Positions 16,831 through 27,400 are shown, counted from the first letter of the stretch. The stretch: DNA of 64,000 bases from Bacillota bacterium (GCA_023391695.1 JAEWAK010000027.1:1-64000); one strand, 5' to 3'. Notes: generated by a model not told the origin, from the letters alone. A program made the numbers and translations.

Positions 16831-17400
16831 ATGGAGATAAAGAGACTGGAAGCAGCTATTGAGGCTATATTATTTACCATGGGGGAAGCAGTGGAATTAG
16901 AACGAATCGCAGCGGCAGTCGAGCATGATGCAGATACAACCAGAAAGATTATCCGTAATATGATGGATGAATACGAAGGGGAAGACAGGGGGATCCGGAT
17001 TATAGAACTGGACGGGGCTTTTCAGATGTGTACCAAGGCAGAGATGTATGAGGCCATTATTAAAATTGCCCACGTTCCCAAAAAGCATGTTTTAACCGAT
17101 GTTTTGTTAGAAACCTTATCCATTATAGCTTACAAGCAGCCAATCACGAAACTGGAAATCGAGGCAATCCGTGGAGTAAAATCTGATCATGCCGTGAATA
17201 AATTAATCGAATATAACTTAGTCTGCGAAGTAGGAAGAATGGATGCGCCGGGAAGACCTATCCTGTTTGGTACTACGGAGGATTTCCTAAGGAGCTTTGG
17301 GATACAGTCACTGGAGGATCTGCCGGTGGTAAATCCGGAAAAAATAGAAGATTTCAAACTCGAGGCGGAGGAAGAAATCCAGTTAAAATTAGATATTTAA
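16831..17400 (+). CDS. scpB: Segregation and condensation protein B
   Basis: 189 residues with two winged-helix domains. The first begins KRLEAAIEAILFTMGEAVEL. The second contains the hallmark LETLSIIAYKQPITKLEIEA and IRGVKSDHAVNKLIE, followed by GRMDAPGRPILFGTTEDFL. ScpB dimers bind the ScpA kleisin in the SMC-ScpAB complex. Strong Shine-Dalgarno TTGGAGGAATT. A terminator-like hairpin follows at 17470-17520. Confidence 0.97.
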   Translation: MEIKRLEAAIEAILFTMGEAVELERIAAAVEHDADTTRKIIRNMMDEYEGEDRGIRIIELDGAFQMCTKAEMYEAIIKIAHVPKKHVLTDVLLETLSIIAYKQPITKLEIEAIRGVKSDHAVNKLIEYNLVCEVGRMDAPGRPILFGTTEDFLRSFGIQSLEDLPVVNPEKIEDFKLEAEEEIQLKLDI

Positions 17401-17469
17401 CTTTTCAGTAAAAGTCGGGCCGCGGTAGCCAAGTCTGAACCGGAACCGAATATCCGCTTTGACTACATT

Positions 17470-17520
17470 AAAATACTTACCTTTTTCTTCATGTATAGGA
17501 GAGGAGTAAGTATTTTTTTT
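17470..17520 (+). terminator. Rho-independent terminator after scpB
   Basis: AAAATACTTAC (17470-17480) pairs with GTAAGTATTTT (17506-17516), and the right arm runs into a stretch of T residues ending at 17520. Confidence 0.7.
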
Positions 17521-17672
17521 ATTGCAAATAATATAGTCCAAATTGGATATAATATGAAATAGATTTTTCTTAAATCCTGTATGATCGGATACTAAAAAGA
17601 TCAATCAGTAAAGTAACGGGATGATACAGGAAAGAAATAAAAAAATTATCTTACACAGGAGGAGGCGGCCAT

Positions 17673-19193
17673 ATGAGTCTTTTACACGATGAACAGAATC
17701 GGATTACTGCAATATTGTCTGAAACCCTAAGCGAAAATATCGATACAATCAATACCTTGTTTTCAGACTGTGCAGATGTTGTGAAGCGAAAGATAACGGT
17801 GGGTGATATTAACAAAGTAGACATCTTTTTCCTGTACATCGACAATATGATCAATAAGGAATTACTGGAACAGGTCACCATACATCAGCTCTTAGCCAGT
17901 TTAAAAGACATGCCGGCCCAGGGCCAGTTTGAATATATTAAAGAAAGCGGGCTGCGGACCGTGGATTTAACTGAGGTCATTACGATGAATGAACTCATCG
18001 AAAATGTACTGTCCGGTGATACGGTTATTCTGGTGGACGGATCGGATAAAGCCATAAAGGTATCGGTCAGAGGGATGCCAAACCGCGGGGTTCCCACCAG
18101 TGAAAATGAAGTGGCAATCCGCGGTTCAAAAGAGAGTTTCAGCGAAGCTTTTTATATTAACCGGGTTTTGTTAAGGCGAAGAATCAAGGATACAAATCTT
18201 AAGATAAAGCAGTTAAAAATCGGTATCAGGAGCCATACGGATGTAGCCATCTGTTATCTGGAGGATGTGGCAAAACCGGAGCTGGTTGCAGATATAGAGA
18301 AGCGCCTGAAAGAATTTGTGATTGACGGCATATTTGACGCCGGCATGCTGGAACAGCTTACGGAGAGAAATGTTTATTCTCCTTTTCCGGAGTTTCAGAC
18401 AACCGAAAGGCCGGATAAAGCGGCTTCCGCTATTATGGAAGGAAGAGTTGCAATTCTTGTGGACAATTCTCCGCTGGCTTTGCTGCTGCCCACTACTTTA
18501 AATTCCTTTTTCCAGGCTTCCGATGACTCTTACAGCAGGTGGGAATTGGCTACTTTTAACCGGATTCTGCGTTATTTTGGGGCGTTTCTCTCCATTGCAC
18601 TTCCGGGACTTTATATTGCGGTAATCAATTATAATGCGGAATTATTAACCTCCGCCATGGCTTTATCTTTTGCTGCTGCAAGGGATGGAGTTCCCTTTTC
18701 GGTTTTATTTGAAGTGGTTATGATGGAAGTGGCCTTTCAGATGTTGTTAGAAGCAGGGATCCGGCTTCCCGGTCCCATGGGAAGTACCCTGGGAATTGTG
18801 GGCGGCTTAATTATCGGCGATGCGGCTGTAAATGCTAATCTGGTAAGCCCCATCGTAGTTATAGTCATAGCCCTGACAGCAATCTCGGCATTTACGGTAC
18901 CCAACGAACCTTTTGCATCCGCCTTTCGCATCGTGCGGTATGTCATCATTATCTTATCCGCTTTCCTGGGGCTGTACGGTTTTATACTCGGCATCATGAT
19001 ATTATTAATCCATTTAGGCGGATTAAAAAGTTTTGGCATGCCTTATATGGTGCCCTTTGCAGCATCCGGAATCAACGAAGGCACCGACACCAAGGATGCC
19101 ATTATAAGGCTCCCTCTGGGAAACTTAAAAAGGCGTCCTATCTTCTCAAAGAAAACAGAAAGAACCAGGCTTGTCCGGAATAAGGATGAGTAG
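17673..19193 (+). CDS. Germinant receptor A subunit (GerA/GerKA family)
   Basis: 506 residues, typical for GerAA-type proteins. The soluble N-terminal half has the family pattern LFSDCADVVKRKITVGD, GDTVILVDGSDKAIKVSVRG and PNRGVPTSENEVAIRGSKES. The second half holds about five membrane helices with PGLYIAVINYNAELLT, ARDGVPFSVLFEVVMMEVAF and RLPGPMGSTLGIVGGLIIGD. In the spore inner membrane, A, B and C subunits form the receptor that senses nutrients and triggers germination. Strong Shine-Dalgarno AGGAGGAGG. The next gene carries B and C fused, separated by a palindromic repeat element at 19261-19429. Confidence 0.95.
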   Translation: MSLLHDEQNRITAILSETLSENIDTINTLFSDCADVVKRKITVGDINKVDIFFLYIDNMINKELLEQVTIHQLLASLKDMPAQGQFEYIKESGLRTVDLTEVITMNELIENVLSGDTVILVDGSDKAIKVSVRGMPNRGVPTSENEVAIRGSKESFSEAFYINRVLLRRRIKDTNLKIKQLKIGIRSHTDVAICYLEDVAKPELVADIEKRLKEFVIDGIFDAGMLEQLTERNVYSPFPEFQTTERPDKAASAIMEGRVAILVDNSPLALLLPTTLNSFFQASDDSYSRWELATFNRILRYFGAFLSIALPGLYIAVINYNAELLTSAMALSFAAARDGVPFSVLFEVVMMEVAFQMLLEAGIRLPGPMGSTLGIVGGLIIGDAAVNANLVSPIVVIVIALTAISAFTVPNEPFASAFRIVRYVIIILSAFLGLYGFILGIMILLIHLGGLKSFGMPYMVPFAASGINEGTDTKDAIIRLPLGNLKRRPIFSKKTERTRLVRNKDE

Positions 19194-19260
19194 TGTGAAC
19201 ATAATTCACACCATGAATTGAATCAGTATCCGAAAATCCGGTTTCGGATATGCATTGGAG

Positions 19261-19429
19261 CTAGGGCGTGTCTGAAAACTCATTGCACCGTTCTGAACGC
19301 CCCACTTTGCGGAATCCTGCGTCGCAATTTTGGGAACGTAGACCCCCGCTACGCCCCCCAAAATTGCTCCTTGTCTCCCACAAAGTGGAACATTCAGCCC
19401 GGCACAAGCAGTTTTCAGACTCACCCTAG
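19261..19429. repeat. Palindromic MITE-like repeat, copy 1
   Basis: A 169-bp element with 19-bp terminal inverted repeats (19261-19279 and 19411-19429, 17 of 19 identical), both ending in CTAG. Further inverted blocks lie inside (CCACTTTG near 19302 against CAAAGTGG near 19381, and CAATTTTGGG near 19325 against CCCAAAATTG near 19358). It has no coding content. A related copy lies at about 35665-35826. It sits inside the germinant receptor operon, only 30 bp upstream of the gerB-gerC fusion start. Confidence 0.75.
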
Positions 19430-19459
19430 TAAAAGTTTATCAGAAAGGCATCGTGTATC

Positions 19460-21730
19460 ATGTTTTCAGACAATGAAAAAATCTCCCTCAGACAATTAAA
19501 AAGGTTATTGGTATTTGATTTATTCGGTGTATCGGGAATGATAATTCCACGGATCGCGACTGCCACTTCGGGCAAGGACGGTTTAATTACCATAATTCTT
19601 GCGGTTTTGTTTGCATTTATATATGCCTGGATTATCTTATCACTGGTAAAGTGCACCGGCGGTAATTATCTGGATTACTGCAGACGGAGTATGGGAAAAA
19701 TACTTACCTTTGTCATTGGAATCATCTATATATCCAAGTTGTTTGTCTGCTGTGTATTTGCTACCCGTTTATTCGGTGAAGTGATAAATTTAACTTTGCT
19801 GGAAGATACGGATCCGAGGGTTATTATTTTAATACTTCTGGTCGTGTCTGCCTATGCCGCTTCCAAAGGTTTTGAAGTCAGGGCCAGGATAGCGGAGGTG
19901 CTTTATTTTATTGTAATAGTACCGATCTTTATCTTTTTGATACTGGGACTGAGTAAAATTCAATTGGCAAATCTCATGCCGCTGTTTACGGAAGGAGCAG
20001 GGAATATTTTTGCAGGCGGTTATAATGTATTCCTTACTTTTGGCATATTGGAAGTACTGCTTTTTTCGGCTCCTCAGATTAAAATCAAACAATCGGATAT
20101 AAAAAAGGGGAAACGGCTGCTGCACTATGTAACCCGCGCCATAATTGTGGCAGGAATCCTGGACGTCCTATTATTTGTCGTAACTTTAGGCATACTTGGC
20201 CTGGGGGAAACCAGACAGAAATTATGGTCAATGGTTAACATGATACAGGTAATTAAGCTGCCGGGAGGCTTTGTACAAAGGCAGGATGCCATTATACTTG
20301 GCATATGGATGTTAAGTATATTTTCAATTTTAAGTGCGTTCTTTTATTATATCAGCTTTATCGGCAAATTTATATTCCGGGTATCCAAACGGAATTACCT
20401 GCTTGTCCCTTTTGTTATCCTGCTATTTGGTGCCTCCATCGTAACGATTGAAACGGAACAGTTTTTTTATTATTTTGAATTCTACATGAAATATATCGGG
20501 ATGCCCCAGTCCATTCTCCTGCCCGCATTAATCGTCTTAATCGGCAAGCTCAGAAAAATCAAAAATAACAAACCGGTTTTAAATAAACCGGTATTAAAGA
20601 GCCTGTTGTTCCTGGTGACCCTGGCATCGGTTGTTTCCTTAACCGGCTGCAGTGACATGACAGAAATCGAAGACCGAAATTTCGTACAGGCAATGGGTAT
20701 CGATTTAAAGGGGGATGAATTAACGGTTTATTATGTCCTGCCGGATTTAAAAGCTTTAACGGAACAGGGCAGCGAAAGCCCGGAAAAATTAATCCTGGAA
20801 TTAAAGGGATTTGATTTTTGGGAAATAGAAGAATTATACGACCTTCAATATAATAAGAAACTGGATTTCAGCCAATTAAAAGCGATTATATTAGGAAAGG
20901 AACTGGCAAAGGAACCGAAACAGCTTGCACAATTTTTAAATTATGTTGAAAATAAATATGAATTAGGCCGAAATACCCTCATTTTTACATCGGATTCCTC
21001 AGCGAAGGATATAATTAGCTTAAATAAAGAGTTGGAGGGCGGAATAGGGGATTATCTGGACCGGCTCTACCGGATTAATCTTAAAAGAACAGGTAAAAAA
21101 GTAGTTACGGCCGGGGACATGGTATTTGCCATGAATGAAGGGAATCCGGTAATCAGCATGCCTTTGTTAAAAGCAAGAGAAAAAACCCTGGAAACGGTCG
21201 GTCTTGGAATGTTTTACCATAACAGGCTGGCCTATGAAGTCAATAAGGAGAATGCGGACTATATTGATATTGCAAATGGCTATGGAAAGAATAATTTGAT
21301 CTTTCTTTCACAAAATCCCGAAGAGGACCAAAAGGAAGGAAACCGTGAAACTATTTCCGAATACGTGGTTAAAATAAATAATATAACCAGAACCATGGAT
21401 TTTGCAAGAAACAATACCAAACCCAAACTGGCAATAAAGATCGAAGGCATTGGTATGATCCAAAAGGGATTTAAGGATACCGGACAGTCCTCCAATGAAG
21501 CTAACGCAGCGATAATTGAAGTGATTGAAAACCGGTGTAATACGGTGGTCAAAGCCAGGATTCAAAAATGCCTGGACGAAATTACGAAAGGGGCAAATGT
21601 TGATTTTATGAATTTATACCGTATGACAAGCTATAAAAATAAAATATTATGGCTGACCTATGCAAATAATGAGGAACAATTTTTAAAGGACCTGCAATAT
21701 AGTGTAGAGGTTGATTTAAAGATGCAATAG
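19460..21730 (+). CDS. Fused germinant receptor B (permease) and C (lipoprotein) subunits
   Basis: 756 residues in one uninterrupted frame. Residues 1 to ~370 are a GerAB-type spore permease of the APC superfamily with about ten membrane helices (ISLRQLKRLLVFDLFGVSGM at the start). From ~378 a hydrophobic segment leads into VSLTGCSD, a lipobox with Cys397, and then a GerAC-type domain (EIEDRNFVQAMGIDLKGDE, later LTYANNEEQFLKDLQYSVEV). Normally B (~365 aa) and C (~370-400 aa) are separate. The join has no ATG and no convincing ribosome binding site, so this looks like a true fusion. The lipobox may still be processed, which would release the C part as a lipoprotein. The start at 19460 is weakly supported (AGAAAGG, 10 nt upstream). 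Confidence 0.85.
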   Translation: MFSDNEKISLRQLKRLLVFDLFGVSGMIIPRIATATSGKDGLITIILAVLFAFIYAWIILSLVKCTGGNYLDYCRRSMGKILTFVIGIIYISKLFVCCVFATRLFGEVINLTLLEDTDPRVIILILLVVSAYAASKGFEVRARIAEVLYFIVIVPIFIFLILGLSKIQLANLMPLFTEGAGNIFAGGYNVFLTFGILEVLLFSAPQIKIKQSDIKKGKRLLHYVTRAIIVAGILDVLLFVVTLGILGLGETRQKLWSMVNMIQVIKLPGGFVQRQDAIILGIWMLSIFSILSAFFYYISFIGKFIFRVSKRNYLLVPFVILLFGASIVTIETEQFFYYFEFYMKYIGMPQSILLPALIVLIGKLRKIKNNKPVLNKPVLKSLLFLVTLASVVSLTGCSDMTEIEDRNFVQAMGIDLKGDELTVYYVLPDLKALTEQGSESPEKLILELKGFDFWEIEELYDLQYNKKLDFSQLKAIILGKELAKEPKQLAQFLNYVENKYELGRNTLIFTSDSSAKDIISLNKELEGGIGDYLDRLYRINLKRTGKKVVTAGDMVFAMNEGNPVISMPLLKAREKTLETVGLGMFYHNRLAYEVNKENADYIDIANGYGKNNLIFLSQNPEEDQKEGNRETISEYVVKINNITRTMDFARNNTKPKLAIKIEGIGMIQKGFKDTGQSSNEANAAIIEVIENRCNTVVKARIQKCLDEITKGANVDFMNLYRMTSYKNKILWLTYANNEEQFLKDLQYSVEVDLKMQ

Positions 21731-21881
21731 AGGTCCGGCGGCAGCCCCTTCGGAAGCTTTAAACGCTTGCCTGAACAAGATTTTCTTATAATAATACATG
21801 TATATTAATAAATCTTCGGTATTTTGCCAAGAATATCAATAAGTAAATGATATGATATTATGGTAAAGGAGATGACGCTGT

Positions 21882-22043
21882 ATGTTAAAGTGGGCAATCG
21901 TATTTTTAATTATTTCCATTGTGGCAGGTATATTTGGCTTTACAGGGGTCGCAAGAACCTCTAAAACCATTGCAAAAGTTTTGTTTTTCATTTGTATTGT
22001 CATATTTATCCTGCTTTTACTGTTTGGTAAACTTTTGTTTTAA
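21882..22043 (+). CDS. Small membrane protein of the DUF1328 family
   Basis: 53 residues, with ATG at 21882 and TAA at 22041. The sequence begins MLKWAIVFLIISIVAGIFGF, continues TGVARTSKTIAKVLFF, and has two membrane helices separated by a short Gly/Ala/Ser loop. This matches the DUF1328 (YtjA-like) family in length and in its GFTGVA-type loop. The Shine-Dalgarno AAGGAG lies about 11 nt upstream. Function unknown; some homologues are stress-induced. Confidence 0.75.
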   Translation: MLKWAIVFLIISIVAGIFGFTGVARTSKTIAKVLFFICIVIFILLLLFGKLLF

Positions 22044-22201
22044 TTATTAGCAAAAGTAGTGGTGCTTTTGTTACTTGGCACATTTACAGTTCCCCATCCG
22101 CCCGCCCTTGCTCGTACCGGAAGGAGTTCAGTGACAGGGGCTTGATTATTCTTAAACGATGCAGTAGAATAGGCCATAAACTTAATTCGGGAGGGACTTG
22201 G

Positions 22202-22795
22202 ATGAAGAAATTAATTTTGGTTACATCTCCGCCGGCCTGCGGAAAGACCTACGTTTCGAAACAAATGGCCAAAGCCTTAAAGCATGTGGTTTACCTGGAT
22301 AAAGATACATTAATCTGTCTGTCAAAGCAGATCTTTAAGGTTGCCGGGGAAGAATATAACAGAAGTTCGCAGTTTTTTGAAGAGAATATCCGAAATTATG
22401 AATATGAAGCGATTGTGGCATTGGCCCTGGAAGCTTTGGATTATGACGATATTGTACTGATTAATGCCCCGTTTACCAGAGAAATCCGCGATAAAGCTTA
22501 TATGGATGATTTGAAGGGGAAACTGAATGAAAAGAATGCTGCCCTGGCGGTAATATGGGTGGAGACAAAGCCCTCGGTATGCAGGCAGCGGATGAACGAG
22601 AGAAATTCCGACAGGGATTCCTGGAAGCTTGCCCATTGGGACGAATACATCGCAGGCTGTAATTTTAATATTCCCAGTGCTCTGGATGATCCGGAGGTTG
22701 CGGATGATCTGCTGATATTTAAAAATTCTTCCGATGAAGAATTTGAGAAATCCTTAAAGGAGATTGTCCATATACTTGAGGTTAATAAGAAATAA
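22202..22795 (+). CDS. Small P-loop kinase-like ATPase (AAA_33 type)
   Basis: 197 residues from the ATG at 22202, picked for the GGGAGGG 6-7 nt upstream. Walker A is TSPPACGKTYVSK at residues ~8-20, followed by KHVVYLDKDTL (the position of the DXD-type acidic residues in nucleoside/zeta-toxin-like kinases). A lid-like segment VETKPSVCRQRMNERNSDRD holds several arginines. The fold is that of small-molecule or nucleotide kinases. No toxin-antitoxin partner is beside it. A terminator follows at 22816-22872. Substrate unknown. Confidence 0.7.
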   Translation: MKKLILVTSPPACGKTYVSKQMAKALKHVVYLDKDTLICLSKQIFKVAGEEYNRSSQFFEENIRNYEYEAIVALALEALDYDDIVLINAPFTREIRDKAYMDDLKGKLNEKNAALAVIWVETKPSVCRQRMNERNSDRDSWKLAHWDEYIAGCNFNIPSALDDPEVADDLLIFKNSSDEEFEKSLKEIVHILEVNKK

Positions 22796-22815
22796 AAATC
22801 GATTAAAGCAACTAT

Positions 22816-22872
22816 AAAGCAGGATGGAAACAGAGAGAATTAAACGGATTGTTCTGTTCCAGCCTGCTTTTA
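22816..22872 (+). terminator. Hairpin terminator after the kinase gene
   Basis: AAAGCAGG (22816-22823) pairs with CCTGCTTT (22863-22870), with further internal pairing of GGAA...CAG with CTG...TTCC. It is followed by TATA-rich DNA. Confidence 0.65.
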
Positions 22873-22942
22873 TAGGTTAAAATTGATGGGAGTTTTTCAG
22901 AAAGTTTACATATCCCTAAGTGACAAACATTAACAGACGTAG

Positions 22943-23230
22943 TATAATTTCTTTTGTCCAGGCCAGTATGAGCAGGATGCAAAAGACATACAGTCCACCG
23001 TAAGTAAAATTACGGATATGGCAAACGGCATTGAAAAAATCATCAGTGAGGTTTCCGAGGCAATTCAGGATATTGCCGTATCTTCCCAGAATACGGCTTT
23101 AAACAGCGGCGCAATTCTTGGCAATGTGGATATGATATATGAGCTGGTTCATAATATGGCACAGTTAATAGACGGAGAAAAAGAAATATCAAATGACCTG
23201 GACGGTTTGGTCAGGAAATTTAATATATAG
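22943..23230 (+). pseudogene. Remnant of a methyl-accepting chemotaxis protein (C-terminal tip)
   Basis: The open frame from 22943 to the TAA at 23228 reads QYEQDAKDIQSTVSKITDMA and then ISEVSEAIQDIAVSSQNTAL, the heptad pattern of a chemoreceptor's C-terminal helix. There is no signalling hairpin tip, membrane segment or ribosome binding site, and a TAG closes the frame upstream. Only about 90 codons of a protein that is normally over 500 remain, so this is a decayed fragment. Confidence 0.65.
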
Positions 23231-23280
23231 CTATTGAAAAATATTCAGAGCAGGAAAGGTAAATAAAAAAGGTAAAGAGA

Positions 23281-24120
23281 TTGAAAATATATTCCAGTAA
23301 TTTTAATTTAAAACATATAGCGGAATCAGGTCAATGTTTCCGGATGAATCTAATAGGGAAAAACCGTTACAACCTTATTGCTTTTGGCAGATACATAGAG
23401 CTCACCCAGACAGAGGAGGATTGCGTGGATATAACCTGTACGGCGGAAGAATATGAACAGATTTGGAAAGAGTATTTTGATCTGGATTATGATTATAATC
23501 AGGTAGTTACCGGACTTTCCCGGGGCCAGGATGATTTCTTAAGAAATGCGGCTTATTATGGCAGGGGATTACGGATACTGAAGCAGGATATTTTTGAAAC
23601 CCTGATCAGTTTTATTATATCTCAGAGAAAAAATATACCGGCCATTAAAAACTGTATTGAACAGTTGTGTACCGGCTACGGTGAGAAGAAAATATGCAGG
23701 GAATGCGGCAATAAGGAATATTATGCCTTTCCAGTCCCTCACCGGTTAGCCGGAGCGGCTTTGGAGGATTTAAGAAAGGCGGGCTTAGGTTACCGGGACA
23801 AATACGTAAAAAAGACCTCCAGGACCGTTGCAGACGGTGAAATTGACCTGCTGTCCTTAAAGGAGTTAAGCTGTAAGGAAGCCACCCTGCAACTAATGAA
23901 TTTATCCGGCGTAGGGATTAAGGTTGCCAACTGTGTATCTTTGTATGCCCTCCATCATATTGAGGCATTTCCCATTGATGTTTGGATTGCAAGAATCCTT
24001 AAGGATATATACCGGAATGAATTTGATTTGGAACCCTATAACGGATTTGCCGGGATCGTCCAGCAATATATGTTTTATTATATCAGAAATGGAAAAGAGA
24101 AAAAGAAAACCGCAATTTAA
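23281..24120 (+). CDS. 8-oxoguanine DNA glycosylase / AP lyase, OGG1 type
   Basis: 279 residues with a TTG start preceded by AAAAGGTAAAGAGA. The N-terminal domain has the OGG1 pattern FNLKHIAESGQCFRM. The HhH-GPD core contains ETLISFIISQRKNIPAIKN, LRKAGLGYRDKYVKKTSR, and the hairpin LSGVGIKVANC, with Lys at the place of the catalytic lysine of OGG1 (GVGxKVADC), followed by FPIDVWIARIL with the catalytic Asp. It excises oxidised guanine from DNA and nicks the abasic site. It appears monocistronic, with a terminator at 24143-24178. OGG1-like (rather than Fpg-only) repair is common in clostridia. Confidence 0.9.
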   Translation: MKIYSSNFNLKHIAESGQCFRMNLIGKNRYNLIAFGRYIELTQTEEDCVDITCTAEEYEQIWKEYFDLDYDYNQVVTGLSRGQDDFLRNAAYYGRGLRILKQDIFETLISFIISQRKNIPAIKNCIEQLCTGYGEKKICRECGNKEYYAFPVPHRLAGAALEDLRKAGLGYRDKYVKKTSRTVADGEIDLLSLKELSCKEATLQLMNLSGVGIKVANCVSLYALHHIEAFPIDVWIARILKDIYRNEFDLEPYNGFAGIVQQYMFYYIRNGKEKKKTAI

Positions 24121-24142
24121 ACCGAATCTTTAAAAGTATAAA

Positions 24143-24178
24143 AAATTCCCCGGCAGTTACTGAAACGGGGAATTTTTT
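24143..24178 (+). terminator. Rho-independent terminator after the glycosylase gene
   Basis: AAATTCCCCG (24143-24152) pairs with CGGGGAATTT (24166-24175), and the right arm runs into a T-run. A classic intrinsic terminator. Confidence 0.88.
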
Positions 24179-24412
24179 TGATTCTGAATGATTCAAATTT
24201 TCCTGTGCATAATAAATAAGTATGAAATATAAGTAAATCCGGTGACGATTCAGTTACTGCGGTTATGTCGAAGCGATGTACACAAATCATGCCGGAAGGA
24301 ACAGCTGCCGGAGTTGTCTGAAGCCGCCGGCAACAGACAGTTACAAAACTTCCGGGTTTAAAAATGTAACTTCCAGTTTAAAAATGTATTATGTATAGGA
24401 GAAAAAATCAGG

Positions 24413-27400
24413 ATGAGGAATTATAAAATAGGATTGGATATTGGTTCCACAACAGTAAAAATTGCAGTTTTAAATAATGAAAACCGGTTAATCTACAGTG
24501 AATATAAAAGGCATCTCTCCGATATTAAAAGCACCATTATCAGTATTATGAGTACCTGCTATGAAAATCTGGGTGATATAAGCTGTTCCGTAAATATAAC
24601 CGGTTCAGGCGGCTTATCCGTATCGGAATGGCTGAAGCTTAACTTTGAACAGGAAGTTATCGCCTGTACCAAAGCAGTGGAGGCATTTATACCGGAGGCG
24701 GATGTGGTAATCGAACTGGGCGGTGAGGATGCTAAGATTACTTATTTGAAAAACGGCACGGAACAGCGGATGAACAACAGCTGTGCCGGAGGTACCGGAG
24801 CTTTCATAGACCAGATGGCAGCCTTATTAAACACGGACGCATCCGGTTTAAATGAATATGCAAAAAAACATAAGGTAATTTACCCCATAGCTTCCAGGTG
24901 CGGGGTATTTGCCAAGACGGACATTCAGCCGCTGTTAAACGACGGTGCCAGGAAAGAAGATATTGCCGCTTCCATCTTACAGGCCGTAGTCAATCAGACC
25001 ATCGGCGGCCTGGCCTGCGGAAAACCAATCCGGGGCAGGGTGGCTTTCCTGGGAGGACCGTTATATTTCTTATCCGAACTTCGGGAAAGATTTATCCTAA
25101 GTTTAAATCTAACTCCGGAAGAAATTATTATACCGGAAAACGGGATTTTTTATCCGGCTATTGGAGCGGCCCTTTTAGCCGGGGAAAACAAGAAGCCTTA
25201 CAAAGGGAAAAAAACAGCGGAAATGGGAACGGATGAGTACGCTCCTGCTTCAGAGAATATGAATCTGAAAACCATGATAGAAAAAGTATGGGGAATAACG
25301 GATATTAAAGATGAGGATGTCCATAAACTGCCCCCGCTGTTTCGAACGGAAGAAGAATATAATGAATTTAAGAAAAGGCACAGCCAGGCCTTTGTCAAAA
25401 AAGGAGAGCTGCCAAAATACCTGGGAAATACTTTTTTAGGTATTGATGCCGGGTCGACAACGACGAAAGCAGCTTTAATCGGGGAAGGGGGGGAGCTTCT
25501 ATTCAGTTATTACGGAAGCAATGAAGGAGAACCCATGAAAAAAGCAGTTTCCATACTAAAGGACATATATGCGAAACTTCCCAAAGGGGCAAGGATTACG
25601 AAAAGTACCGTAACCGGATATGGGGAAGGTCTGATAAAGGCGGCCCTTCATACGGATTACGGGGAAATTGAAACCATAGCCCATTACAAGGCAGCCGAAT
25701 ACTTCCTGCCCGGAGTGGATTTTATCCTGGATATCGGCGGACAGGATATGAAATGCCTGCGGATCAAAAACGGTACAATAGACAGTATATTATTAAATGA
25801 AGCCTGTTCCTCCGGCTGCGGTTCTTTTCTGGAGAGCTTTGCAGCCTCCTTAAATATGCCCATCGATAAATTTGCGAAAGAAGCTCTGTTTGCAAAAGCT
25901 CCGGTAGATTTAGGAACCAAATGTACGGTTTTTATGAATTCCAAAGTAAAACAGGCACAAAAAGAAGGAGCGGAGATTGCGGACCTGTCTGCAGGCCTTT
26001 CCTATTCCGTTATTAAAAATGCACTGTTTAAAGTAATTAAAATACGGGATGAAAAAGATATGGGAAAAAAAATGATTGTCCAGGGCGGTACCTTCTATAA
26101 TGATGCCGTTCTCAGATGTTTTGAGCTGATATCGGGAAGGAAAGTAGTAAGGCCGGAGATTGCGGGGTTAATGGGAGCCTTTGGTGCGGCCCTGATAGCA
26201 AAAGAACGATATGTAGATGAAATATCACAGGAAAATAACCGCATGGCAAATGATTCGAAAGACTATCGGGTTATCCATGAAGAAAATGTAAAAAGCGGGA
26301 ACCTGGTGATTGCCGAAGAAGATGCCATAAACGAAAATAGGACAGTTATCGAGGAAGCTGTTGTTAACGGGAACAGGAGCATTGCTGAAGAAACGACTGT
26401 CAACGTGAATAGAAGGCTTACCGTAGAATCAGCCCTGAGCGAAAACAGAAGGACAGCCAAAGAAACAACTGCCAATGGGAGCAGAAGGGCAGCGAAAAGC
26501 CACCCGTCTTTTCAAAGACAAAGCACTGGGACAACCCTGCTTACCAAGGAAGAATTATCGGGATTTGACATGGAGGCTTCTTTTAAACGCTGTGATAAAT
26601 GCGGCAATCGCTGCCTCCTGACAGTAAACCGGTTCACAAACGGGGAAACCTATATTTCCGGGAACCGCTGTGAAAAAGGAGCAGGGATAGGAAACAGCCA
26701 GGATAATTCCTTGAAATTACCGAACCTTTATGAATATAAATATAATAAAACCTTTGCCTACCGGCCCCTAAGCCCCGACATGGCAAAAAGAGGCGTAATC
26801 GGCATTCCAAGAGCCCTTAATATGTATGATAATTATCCCTTCTGGTTTACTCTTTTAACCGAATTGGGATTCCGTGTTGAACTTTCGGCACCCTCCAATA
26901 AAAAAATGTATGAAAAGGGATTGGGAACCATACCTTCCGAATCCGTATGCTATCCGGCAAAACTTTGCCATGGACACATATATAATCTGATCGGAAGAGG
27001 CATCCAAACTATTTTTTATCCTTCCGTCGTATACGAAAAAAAGGAGTATGAGGATGTGGACAATCATTATAACTGCCCCATCGTGATTTCTTATTCGGAA
27101 GTAATTAAGAATAATATAGATGAATTAAAGGATATAAAATTTATAGCTCCATTTTTATCCATGAATGAGGATAAGATACTGGTCAGACGGATTGCGGAGA
27201 CATTTTCCAATTACAATGTGACCATGGAGGAGGCGAAAAAGGCTGTTACGGCAGCCAGAAAGGCCCTGGAAGCCTATAAATTGGACCTTCAGAAAAAAGG
27301 GGAAGAGGTTATTGCATATTTAAAGGAAAACAGAAAAAAAGGGATTGTACTTTGCGGCAAACCCTACCATATTGATCCGGAAGTCCATCATGGCATACCG

